A stretch of DNA of 64,000 bases, taken from NCBI RefSeq assembly GCF_035594125.1, contig NC_087183.1:11825868-11889867 (forward strand), written 5' to 3'. Shown here in pieces: positions 54,780 to 64,000 of this stretch. This stretch comes from Scylla paramamosain (Eukaryota > Arthropoda > Malacostraca > Decapoda > Portunidae). A program made the translations under genes and the position numbers. The notes under the pieces are model-generated. The model ran no database searches, was not told the origin of the DNA, and was given only the letters and a program-made list of their open reading frames with translations. Each line of letters opens with the position of its first letter. Positions within the stretch are counted from its first letter, which is position 1.

Positions 54780-57450
54780 TTTACGAAAAACATCTTCCAC
54801 TTTAATCCCAGCTGGCTACAAAAAGACAAAATACAAAAGAAAACTTGATCCTGACCTTTCCTCACCTGATAACCTTGTGGAAATATAATTTACTTAAGGA
54901 TTTATGTTACGACGAATGCTCGACTTTCGCAACTCGGCAAAACATACTGAGAACAGCTTGCAACATGGTAGAACCGGAGAGACAAGACTAGTGAATGAAG
55001 TTAAGTCGTCTGGTCAGGAGATAATACTTCTTTTATGGAAGGACAAGACAGCAGATGATCCTCGCATTCACGTCCTCCCTCATAACAACCTCGTTCCTTT
55101 TGACCTCATCAGCTGAACTGCCGCGCCGGATCAACAGACTAATGACATGTGGAGGCGCATCTTGACATTGTTGCTTTAAGGGGATGCTACCAGTCTTTAC
55201 TCCCGCCAGCCAGCGGACAACAGGCTTTGAGTATCATCTACAATACAAGATAGGTAAAAAGATAATCCCCGTCCCTATTCAAGATCATGTTTAATGCTTG
55301 GTAATCTTAGTGACTGGGGATTTGGGTTGTTATTGATTCTAAGCGATGGTTTAATATCAATCTCATAAATGGAGAGGATATCACATGCCACCCTGCTTCT
55401 GTTTCCACCTCATCAACTACCGCCTGCCATTTTCTCTCTTCAGGCTTAATGGAATGATCTGATAGGAGTTAAGAGTGCAGTTTCGAAAGACATAACTGCC
55501 AGCAAAAGGAGTGATCGAGGAGTACAAACCTCTTCGTTCCGTTATTTCAACTTTCGCGTAATAAATCGTCTGGGATTGCTCAATTAAATTAAGTGTTGTA
55601 CTGACAATAGCAGCCAAAACGTTACAGTGTTTGGCAGAGGAAGTCACAAAGCACCATTGTCATCCAAGAGAATACAATTGCTCAATGAGAGTCGCCAACT
55701 TTCGGCAAAATATATCAAAAAAGTCTCTGCCGGCAATTCCGTGTTCCATTTCATATGAGACGTGTGTTCAATCTGCCGGCCGCTGCCTTTAACAAATGGG
55801 TATTGTTTTGTCTTCCCGGCGTTGGAGAGGAAGAGATTCAAGGACTGCTCAGTGTCTTTCAAAACGGATTGCCACACACTTCATAGGCTAAAAGAGTCAT
55901 CAAAGACAGTCGTCAGGGGCTTAGTGCTGGCATGCTATTATACAGTAGTGGCGCAACCAGGGCAACGCAGGTCGTTAGTAGTCTTTCTGAAACTATTCAT
56001 GCATTTGACCTCACCATCATAGTCAGTGAAATTGAAACTATCTTACATCGCTACCGAATCACCTTTCCTCCGTACTATCAGCGTTCTTTCCCGCATCTCT
56101 CCGAGGGAATACTTGCACGATGCAACACTTGGCTGCGAAATACGAGTAGTAAAATATCAACACTGACGCTGCCAATAGCAAACTGAGAACCGCGTCTTTA
56201 GCAATAGAAACATCAACATAAAAAATGGAGTTGCTGGAGTTGCTTGTAATAAGGCACTATCTTAATGTCGTTGTTGTATTACAGCACCTGACTGTAGATA
56301 AAAAGTATGCTGCTTTTCTGTAGATCATTTTAACCTGCACAGGAACAGGAAGATTGGTATGGGATGACCAAACATGACCTTCAACACTGGTTTCCTTAGA
56401 GGCCGCGCCGCCATCAGCATCGAGACAGTGATAGCCAAAGGAAGCCCCAGACAACAAAGATACATAATTTGCATATCAGACACTTGGAGCCCAAAGCACA
56501 GCGAAAATTCTGAACGTGGTAACGAATTTCGCTCAACGTAGACAACACTGGCATCTCAAATAATCGCTGAAACAGATCTCAGAATTCATGAGAAAGGCGG
56601 CCACTCTTGCAAGCAACTCGCCGCTGATTGCAGTGTGGCGCCCTGGCATCCCAAAGTGTAAGCAGCCTTGGTGGGAAGCGGTCTCAAGAATCAAGGTAAA
56701 AAGTTTTAAGTTCGCGAATGGAATCTTCACGAACGAGCAGCGCAAAATCTTCTTACGTGACGCAAGCAACAGGAATTGTGGCACAAGAACTTGATACATT
56801 TATTGCGGATCACCAACAGTGTTCACCTCACCTCATTACCTGGGCACATGTGTTATTGCTCCCATAGACGACCTACCGCGGGAGGGAGAGAGAGATGAAT
56901 GTGTGTGTGTGTGTGTGTGTGTGTGTGGGAGTAAGGGAGTGCATGTGCCACTAGCCTCACATATAAGTAAAAATGCTGCTTCAGAATCTCTCCAGGTTAA
57001 AAATGTGTCGGAAAAAGACGCACGAGAGTTCAAGGTTAGACAGAACTTTTCCCTCCATGACAAGTGTGGCTGAGGTCGGCCAGGTAAAAATACCACACCT
57101 GCAACACTTCAAATGGCCACCAGACACACACCTGCAGACGCTCCGGCGGATGCTCATTGCTATTTGAATACATCCATACCGGGTGAGCGTGGGCGAGCGT
57201 GAGCATCTTTAAACGATGGGCGGCGCGGCTCAAGAACCAGGAAACCGATATCGATAACAAGACTTGAGTGGTCGCCTTGCAACTGTACTGCTATCGGAAA
57301 ACAAGAATCAGACTCAGGCCTTCAGGAGAGCCTCGGCCCTTCATTAAGCAGGATACCCGTTGTGCTGCACGGAAGTCCTGGGCTTTGTGAGGATCAAGCG
57401 CCACCAACCAGTCTTGTGTTTACTGACAGCCAAACTCTGAAACTCTGCGT
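54780..57450. other. 2.7-kb complex block nearly free of microsatellites, unidentified
   Basis: Unlike the rest of the window, this block holds only one short (GT)n tract (56901-56928), has balanced base composition, and has moderately long open frames on both strands. It is bracketed by AATCAGTC-type patches (54455-54535 and 57495-57590). I recognise no domain. It may be an old insertion, a decayed gene or an intron remnant. Confidence 0.5.
55687..56189 (+). pseudogene. Possible decayed ORF, one internal stop (unidentified)
   Basis: One plus-strand frame runs from just after a TGA at 55686 to a TGA at about 56187, interrupted only by a TAG near 55884. It contains stretches such as FNLPAAAFNKWVLFCLPGVG and RYRITFPPYYQRSFPHLSEG, with mixed charged and hydrophobic residues and no low complexity. 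The ATG at 55755 could be a start. Other frames here are also fairly open, including a minus-strand one at 55644-55877, so the coding strand is uncertain. Confidence 0.25.
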
Positions 57451-57494
57451 GATTTGTTTTCCCGCCTTTTATGAGGTATATGATTTTGTTGCCA

Positions 57495-57590
57495 GTCAAT
57501 GAATAAATAAGTCAATCAATCAATTAATCAGTCAATCAATTTTTCGGTCAGTTAGTCAGTTAATTAGTCAGGCAGTCAGTCAGTAAAAGT
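57495..57590. repeat. (AATC/AGTC)n tetranucleotide patch
   Basis: TCAATCAATCAATTAATCAG and GTTAGTCAGTTAATTAGTC text. Matches the patch at 54455-54535 in type. Confidence 0.88.
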
Positions 57591-58393
57591 CAACAAACAA
57601 CATTCCTATAACGAACTACTTAAAGAGAGGTGAACGAAAACACCTGTAAAAGTAAACTGACGAAATCGCTCGGCATTCCTTTTTCTGTTCACTCTGGAGA
57701 GCGGCAGTCAAGCCCTTAAGCGAACTTTTAAGATTCATTATAGCCCCTCGTGAGTCCCCTTCATGTATGTAAAAAAGCCATAAGCCGTAAATACGTGGAT
57801 TACCTGACGAAGGCGCATTAGAAGAATCGCAGGGAAATCCTCTTTTATACCAGCTGCTTTTGACATTCCTTCGCGTGGATGGTTCTGCATCTTTACTCTT
57901 GGGAATTATTACTGAAGATGATGACTTACAGCGGTGATTGTACTGATGGTGCCTCTGTGTCTGGAGACGATAGGAACTGGAGTGATAGTGGCAGTGACGT
58001 TTGTGAATGTTGTTATATTGGTGGATTGTGTATGGTGATAGCGGAGAATGGTAGTAGTGATGTTTGTGGTGGTAGTAGTATTAGCGAGGAGGATAAATGA
58101 CAATAGGTGGTAAATTGAGACAGAAGATGGTGATAATGATGGTAGATGACGTCTTTCTTGCCAGAATATGATAGATAAATGATAATAAATACTAGAATTG
58201 GTTACAAAAAATAACAGAAATGGTAATGAATGATAGAGTGCAGTATTGGTTGTGGACAATGGTAGTATTGGTGACGATAGTGACGTCAAGAGATAAGTAG
58301 TCACGTGCTGGAGTTAGAATACTGTGACGCAACAAGACCCAATGTGACGGGAAGGTAACAGAGTCCGCGGTGGTCAGGGTACAAAGCTGCAGA

Positions 58394-58455
58394 GAGGAGG
58401 AGGAGGAGGAGGAGGAGGAGAGGAGAGGAGAGGAGAGGAGAGGAGAGGAGAGGTG
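58394..58455. repeat. (GGA)n then (GGAGA)n
   Basis: A GGA run changes to a perfect GGAGA pentanucleotide run of about six units. Confidence 0.95.
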
Positions 58456-58647
58456 GAGGTTGGTGGTCTTGCGTGCGCCACTTAAGCTAAGGAGGCTCAC
58501 GATTAACTCAGATAGGCACATCAGGTTAATAATGAAGCCAAAACGCTGCCTAACGAGAGCTCATTGTAAGCCAGACAGACAAGGAAGCTCTTGACAGTGC
58601 CAGCCACAATATGCCGCAAGAGAGAGACCCAGAGAACCCTCCCACTG

Positions 58648-58697
58648 TGGTTCCTCCTCCTCCTCCTCCTCCTCCTCCTCCTCCTCCTCCTCCTCTT
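58648..58697. repeat. (CTC)n microsatellite
   Basis: Perfect CTC tract. Confidence 0.95.
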
Positions 58698-58699
58698 TC

Positions 58700-59440
58700 T
58701 CCTCTTAAGCTAATGACACTTGTCCTTCATTTTTTCTGCTGGAGCGGTGGTTGTCCGTGACCCAAATAGATGAAAAGTGAACACATACTGCAAAGAAAGA
58801 GGGAAAAAAAAACTACTTGGAAAACAGGGAAAAGACCATCTCCTCTAAACTAATACGGAAAAGAACCACCACCTCCAAGCAAATGGGAAAAGACGACCAC
58901 TAACACTAAATGAAAAGAAAAATATAAAAATAGAATAGACTATAGACTGTAATATCGAACAAGGAAAAAAATATGATCACTTTAAAAAACGGGAATAAAA
59001 CACAACGACTTGAAAATCGCAACTCCAAACAAATAACAATAAAAAAAGCTGTCCATTCACTTCTAAAACATAAATAAAAAGACCAAACACTAGCATATAA
59101 CTCCACACATGGGACTGCGGGCAGGCAAGATTTCTGAGGCTACAGAGGTGACCTAGGAAACTTAATGGCCACGTAAAGGTGAGGTACAGGTGTGCTAGTG
59201 TCGACATCCTGAAGGATTCTGGGCAGTAATTGCAGAGTTGTACCTGGAAATGTTTTAATTGTTGTTTTTTAAAATATGTAAATTATTTTGTGGGAAATTA
59301 TGATGTCGAATGAGGAAAGTGAACATGTGTCACGCGTGGGTTAGGTAATTGTAATTGGAAAGGTATTTAGTGCAAGCGATAAATATAATGCATTAAATTC
59401 ACGCTACCTTACCTCACGTGATAATGCCGCTGCTCTGTCG
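58700..59440. other. A-rich intergenic sequence, nothing recognised
   Basis: A-rich DNA with a weak recurrence of AAACTAAT.GGAAAAGA..ACCAC near 58845-58905 suggesting a small decayed tandem repeat. No gene is seen. Confidence 0.4.
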
Positions 59441-59526
59441 CTTTGCCTCCCCCTCCCTCACTCCCTCCCTCCCTCCCTCTGTCTCTCTCTCATCCTCTCT
59501 CTATCTCTGTCTCCTTTCTCTGTATC

Positions 59527-59631
<105 letters not shown>

Positions 59632-59819
59632 GTGAGCATACCGAAGCTATATTTTATTTATACATTTGTTAAAAAAGATGTCTATGAATTTATTTATTCA
59701 TCTGTTCATTTATGCATAGATTTACCTATTCATCAGTTTTGTTTTTTTCAAACATACTACGTGTAAAATGTATGAGCTCTCTGCGTTATTATTGTTGATG
59801 TTATTGCTTATGTTGTTGC

Positions 59820-59833
59820 TGTAGTTGTTGTTG

Positions 59834-59886
<53 letters not shown>
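59820..59886. repeat. (TTG)n then (TTA)n
   Basis: TTGTTG units pass into a TTA/ATT tract to 59886. Confidence 0.95.
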
Positions 59887-60054
59887 TACACAACTTCTGT
59901 TATTAGTATTGAGATCTTCATATAGTGCATTACAGAGGAAAAGAAAAGTCTGTTCATCCATTATCTAATTGTTTTTGTCAGAAGATTCAAATATTTTTAA
60001 AGTACATCGTTAAATATAATACTATTAATTATGAATATAACACTGCACAGTACG

Positions 60055-60055
<1 letters not shown>

Positions 60056-60108
<53 letters not shown>
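60056..60108. repeat. (AC)n microsatellite, left arm of an inverted pair
   Basis: Perfect AC tract, about 43 bp before a GT tract to which it is complementary. Confidence 0.97.
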
Positions 60109-60109
<1 letters not shown>

Positions 60110-60151
60110 ATGATAGGAATTCATTGCGTGTAAGTGAAAGAACAATATCCC

Positions 60152-60157
60152 TGTGTG

Positions 60158-60201
<44 letters not shown>
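60152..60201. repeat. (GT)n microsatellite, right arm of an inverted pair
   Basis: GT tract with one GC near 60163. It can pair with 60056-60108 as a hairpin. Confidence 0.96.
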
Positions 60202-60202
<1 letters not shown>

Positions 60203-60456
60203 ACGCGGAAATGAAAGGAGAACAGAAAACCTACGTACACAAGGAAAGAATGCTGTTCCAATCAAGAAAGAAGGAAAAAAAAAGACTTGAAAGACCCGTG
60301 CACAAAAGAAAGCTTTCCCCCTCTTGGAAAAAAGGTAATAAATCAGAATTCCTTACCGTCAATATAAAGGGAAAGGAAAGGGAAATAAACTCACACGTTG
60401 GAGCTGCATTTATTTATTCATGGTTAGCACTTTTTCCAGCGTCCAACCTGTCATGC

Positions 60457-60460
<4 letters not shown>

Positions 60461-60532
<72 letters not shown>
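60461..60532. repeat. (GA)n microsatellite
   Basis: Perfect GA tract, first of an alternating GA-CT-GA series. Confidence 0.97.
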
Positions 60533-60535
<3 letters not shown>

Positions 60536-60610
60536 TGCCATGCATATCCCTTATAATTTTTCTAGTTTAGTTTAAAATGTGTGAGAAATGATTCACTTAC
60601 TTTTATTTGC

Positions 60611-60719
<109 letters not shown>

Positions 60720-60927
60720 GAAACTTTATATCCACTCCTTTCACCATTCTGTTATTTCTCTACTTTCTCCTCTTCCTCCCTTCCTTCTTAATCCTCACCT
60801 TCTCCTTTTTCTACTTTCACATCGTTCACCCTTTCACTTCCTCATCCTTCTTCTCAGTTTTCCTTTCCTAGTCAATCCCTTTTACCTTCTTTTTCCTCTC
60901 CACTCTCTCTCACCTTGTTTTCGCGTC

Positions 60928-60932
<5 letters not shown>

Positions 60933-60989
<57 letters not shown>
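60933..60989. repeat. (AG)n microsatellite
   Basis: Perfect AG tract, third member of the alternating series. Confidence 0.97.
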
Positions 60990-60993
<4 letters not shown>

Positions 60994-61259
60994 TTTGCAG
61001 GTAACGGCTCAGGTGAATAAAAAAAGGTAAATTGTAGCTTTGATTAATGTTTCAATAATATGCCGCCAATTTCGTTTTTTTCTTCAATATTTTGTTTAGG
61101 GTAGACTGTATGGATGTGACAGGTAATTAGTTTGACCTTGAGTGTTCTGAACGCAGCTGTGTTTGAGTTTTCATTATGTTATTGTTAATGTCATTACTGT
61201 TATCTTCATTATTATTGTGGCTGTTGTTGTTGTTGTTGGAATAACGACAGGGTCTATAG

Positions 61260-61267
61260 ATATATTA

Positions 61268-61300
<33 letters not shown>

Positions 61301-61402
61301 GTAGTAGTAGTAGTAGTAGTAGTTGTGGTAGTAGTATAATTTTTGTTTTTAGTAGTCTTATCGTAGTAGCTGTCATATTATTATTATTATTATTATTATT
61401 AT

Positions 61403-61444
<42 letters not shown>

Positions 61445-61445
61445 C
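61260..61445. repeat. Two copies of a (TTA)n-(GTA)n compound tract
   Basis: TTATTA then GTAGTA occurs at 61266-61325 and again at 61379-61440, separated by about 50 bp containing AGTAGT and TTAGTAG text, so the whole compound was probably duplicated. Confidence 0.93.
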
Positions 61446-61706
61446 AGTATAAAATTAAAAATGTACCATATTTTTTTTTATTAATTAATTTCAAAAGGTA
61501 AAACTAGTAAGGGTTTGCTCTACTGCTTGTGCTGAGGAAGGAGATAACGAGGACACGGTGGTGATAGGAGTAATAGTTAAGAGGTCTCTTCATCAGGCAA
61601 AGATAAGAGTGCGGTTAGCTAGACAGATGCTGAGATAACGACCTGAACTATTTGGCGTGAGGGTGAAGGTAAAGATGAGTGTTATGAGAATGGTGTGGGT
61701 TGTCAG

Positions 61707-61708
<2 letters not shown>

Positions 61709-61749
<41 letters not shown>
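61709..61749. repeat. (CT)n microsatellite
   Basis: Perfect CT tract. Confidence 0.96.
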
Positions 61750-61751
<2 letters not shown>

Positions 61752-61839
61752 CCCAGTAATCCTCACCTCCCCCTCCCCTCCCCCCGTCCTCTCCGGTAAC
61801 CACCGCAACACACAAACACACAACAGCATGCAAACGACC

Positions 61840-62400
61840 TCTTTCTTCCTAATATTGCTTCCGCTCTTCTCCTGCTCTCCTCTCGCTCTCCTCTACCTCT
61901 CTCCCTACTCTTCTCTTCCTGTCTCTTCTTTCGTGTATTCGTTCCTTTCTTAGTTCTCATCTTCCTCTTCTCTCCCTTTTCTCTCCGCTTTTCGTTCTCT
62001 TCATGCTTTTCTTTAGGTTTTCCCTTTTCCTTTTTCTTTTTCCTTTTCCCTTTTCTCTCCTTTGATCTCTATTTTGTTCTCTTCATGCTTTTCTTTAAGT
62101 TTTCTTTCATTGTTCTCTTCGAGTCTCTTCTCGTCTTCCCTCTTTTTTTCCTCTTATTCACTCTCCTCTGCTTTTATCTAATTCTTCTCTCTCTTTCGTC
62201 ACCTCCAGACTTCTTTTCTCCCTTCTCTCGCTTTCCTCTAAGGCTGCCTCTGTTTTTCTTTACCCTCCTCTCCTACTCTCGCTCCCTTCTCAGTTTTCCT
62301 TCCTCACTTCTTGCATCTTTCTCCCGCATTCTTCTAACTCTTTTCGCCCTGTCTCCTTTCTTCTCTTCTTGCCGCTCTCCCTTTTCTCTTGGCAAGGATC
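61840..62400. other. Polypyrimidine-rich sequence
   Basis: C/T-rich plus strand with repeated CTTCATGCTTTTCTTTA(A/G)G at about 62001 and 62080 (a 79-bp repeat, here two units). The frame crossing it is S/L/F-rich and not credible. Confidence 0.65.
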
Positions 62401-62633
62401 TGAGTTCCTGTGGGTTATGTGAGCTTCTGTCTTCTACGGGAACAGAAGGAATGGAAGGGAAGTGGAAAGGAGAAAGTGGGGAGGGAGGAGGGTTGCCCAG
62501 TATCCGAGAGGCCTATACCATCAACGCCCTACGCACGCTATCCATTATTCTCGTCCATCATCAGCTCCCCTCCACCCTATCATTAGTTCACGAGGCGCCC
62601 CGGCATTCCTCACCCCACCTGCTTCGTGATGGT

Positions 62634-62663
62634 GGTGGTGGTGGTGGTGATGGTGGTGGTGCT
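62634..62663. repeat. (GGT)n microsatellite
   Basis: GGT repeat with one GAT. Confidence 0.93.
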
Positions 62664-63379
62664 GGATATTCTCTTCACTACCTCCATTTTTTTTATTCCT
62701 TTGTCTTATCGGTAATTAAAAACGGGAATTCCAACTTTTTTCTTATTTCTTTACTATGATTTTTTTTTTTTCAGTATATCTACGTTTTCATATTATAGCA
62801 TTTTGTTTAGCTTCATTTTTTTCATCATCCTTTCTCTTTCTCAACTAGAAATATTTATTGACTCTGTCATGTTAAAAAAGCAACGTTTTCATCCCTTATT
62901 GTTTTCAATATTTCATGAATTCTGGTTACATAAAATTTTTTTTTTTTTTTTTTTTTTTGCCTCTTATCTGATTATTTTCCTGCAGCCTTAACGCTTTTAC
63001 TGCTTCATCTCACGGATTTATTTATTTTTTAATAATTTTGCGCCTTTCTCCCAGCTTTCCGTGCTGTGTTTAATCCTCTTCCTGAAATGAAGGAATTGCA
63101 GGTGGAGGCGTGTGTGTGGCCTCGGCTATGAGCTTTGTGGCTTTAATAGTAACCGCTGAAAACAATATTACAACAAGCACCAAGCTGTAACACGAGTAAC
63201 CTAACATAAGAGAACTCCTTAATCTTCTTTTCTTTTTTCTCCTGGAAGTGACTTAAATTCTTTCAAGAGAGATATTTCAAGATACTTCACAGTGCAATTA
63301 TAGGCTTATTTTTCAAGTACGAGTATATTTCTCTTGGCCACAACACATGCCTATAGTTATGGAAGTTGACGTAAAAAAA

Positions 63380-63560
63380 ACATGCCTATTTATATCCATC
63401 TCTCGTCTATTCATCAACCTAATCTTTAAGCTCCGTATTGATCTGCCGCCAGCAGCCTGATTACTGAGTCTATTCCAGAAAGAAGTGAAATGACCGTAGG
63501 CTGTTGAAATAATCTTTTTTTTTTTTTTTCCCCACTGCTGGACACGTGACGATAATCATG
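63380..63560 (-). pseudogene. 3' fragment of a non-LTR retrotransposon pol, family 2, second copy
   Basis: On the minus strand one frame reads YGHFTSFWNRLSNQ, then AAGGRSIRSLKIRLMNRREM and DINRH. This has the F-x-x-FWN-x-L and S-x-x-x-FK-x-R-L pattern of non-LTR pol C-termini. The plus-strand text CCTGATTACTGAGTC is shared with the copy at 25155-25470. It is strongly truncated and has no catalytic part. Confidence 0.65.
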
Positions 63561-64000
63561 TTCTGCCTCAGTGGAGTGTCGTGAATAGACCTTTGTGTCA
63601 CCAGTTTTCACACAGCGTTAAAAAGAGACAATGCACGAGGCAACAGCACCATTCACTGACCTATCACTGCGTTATTAATTTATAGAAACAGATCAAACAA
63701 TGAGAAGAAAAATTGTGTTTGTACTATTGGGGAAACTCACTTCCCATTTTTTTTTCCCCCAGTTTCCCTTGTGGCTTGTGTTAGTGTTAGCGGTGGTGAG
63801 GCGGCGGCGCTGCGTGAGGCGGCGCGGCAAGTGTGGTGGTAATGCAATAACAGAGTCACAGCGGCACGATGAGTGTTTGTGGTGTTTGTGGCGTTGATCC
63901 CCGCCGGGCCTGACATTATGTGGTTTCTCTTGTAAATCAACACCAGGTTCATTTGGACTTCAATGGCCGGGGGCTTAAGGACGGGTAGCTGGTCTGGTGT
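63560..64000. other. Right end of the window, nothing firm
   Basis: A GC-rich, CpG-containing stretch at about 63775-63910 and a short frame from an ATG at 63963 run off the end. Too little is visible to call an exon. Confidence 0.3.

Noticed and set aside
63963..64000. ATG frame running off the right end
   Set aside because: Only 12 codons are visible, with no splice or domain evidence.

Overview
The window looks like gene-poor, repeat-saturated nuclear DNA from an arthropod, most likely a decapod crustacean and possibly a crab. Three things point there: runs of the arthropod telomere motif TTAGG, an extreme density of long, nearly pure (GA)n/(CT)n and (CA)n/(TG)n tracts, and decayed DNA transposons and non-LTR retrotransposons that resemble decapod families as I remember them. 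No search was run, so the taxon is an inference. No bacterial-type operon, CRISPR array, rRNA or convincing tRNA was seen.

Genes. Only one open reading frame is convincing: an intronless 292-residue gene on the minus strand at 7524-8402. It encodes an N-terminal helix-turn-helix of the pipsqueak/CENP-B kind, an acidic linker, and a C-terminal region in which a W-F-F motif of about 32 residues occurs twice. I do not recognise the C-terminal part. Weaker coding candidates are a 54-nt mini-exon (30381-30434, minus), a signal-peptide-like start with a splice donor (34700-34858, plus) and a 43-codon ORF (29537-29668, plus). Most other long ORFs are microsatellites read as LSLS, RERE, CVCV or THTH, or polypyrimidine tracts that cannot contain stop codons.

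Mobile elements. A 471-bp deletion derivative of a Tigger/pogo element lies at 4916-5386. A family of about 215-bp inverted-terminal-repeat elements has four copies (30.6, 42.9, 44.5 and 47.3 kb). An internally deleted non-LTR retrotransposon is at 45.16-46.30 kb, and two 3'-end fragments of a second non-LTR family are at 25.2 and 63.4 kb.

Tandem repeats. Beyond microsatellites, many degenerate tandem arrays can be read: about 50 bp (10.75-11.15 kb), 80 bp (15.74-16.05 kb), 177 bp (17.46-17.73 kb), 110-150 bp (18.12-18.51 kb), 30 bp (19.2-19.4 kb), 120-144 bp (19.86-20.28 kb), 150 bp (20.66-21.11 kb), 107 bp (26.9-27.3 kb), a TTAGG-based higher-order array (33.2-33.75 kb), 150 bp with embedded (TA)n (37.98-39.1 kb), 80 bp (39.3-39.7 kb) and about 160 bp with embedded (CT)n (47.72-48.44 kb). 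A 2.7-kb block at 54.78-57.45 kb is unusual because it is complex, nearly free of microsatellites and unidentified.

The genes do not form a pathway. The main story is one putative DNA-binding gene in a landscape of decaying transposons, minisatellites and dinucleotide expansions.
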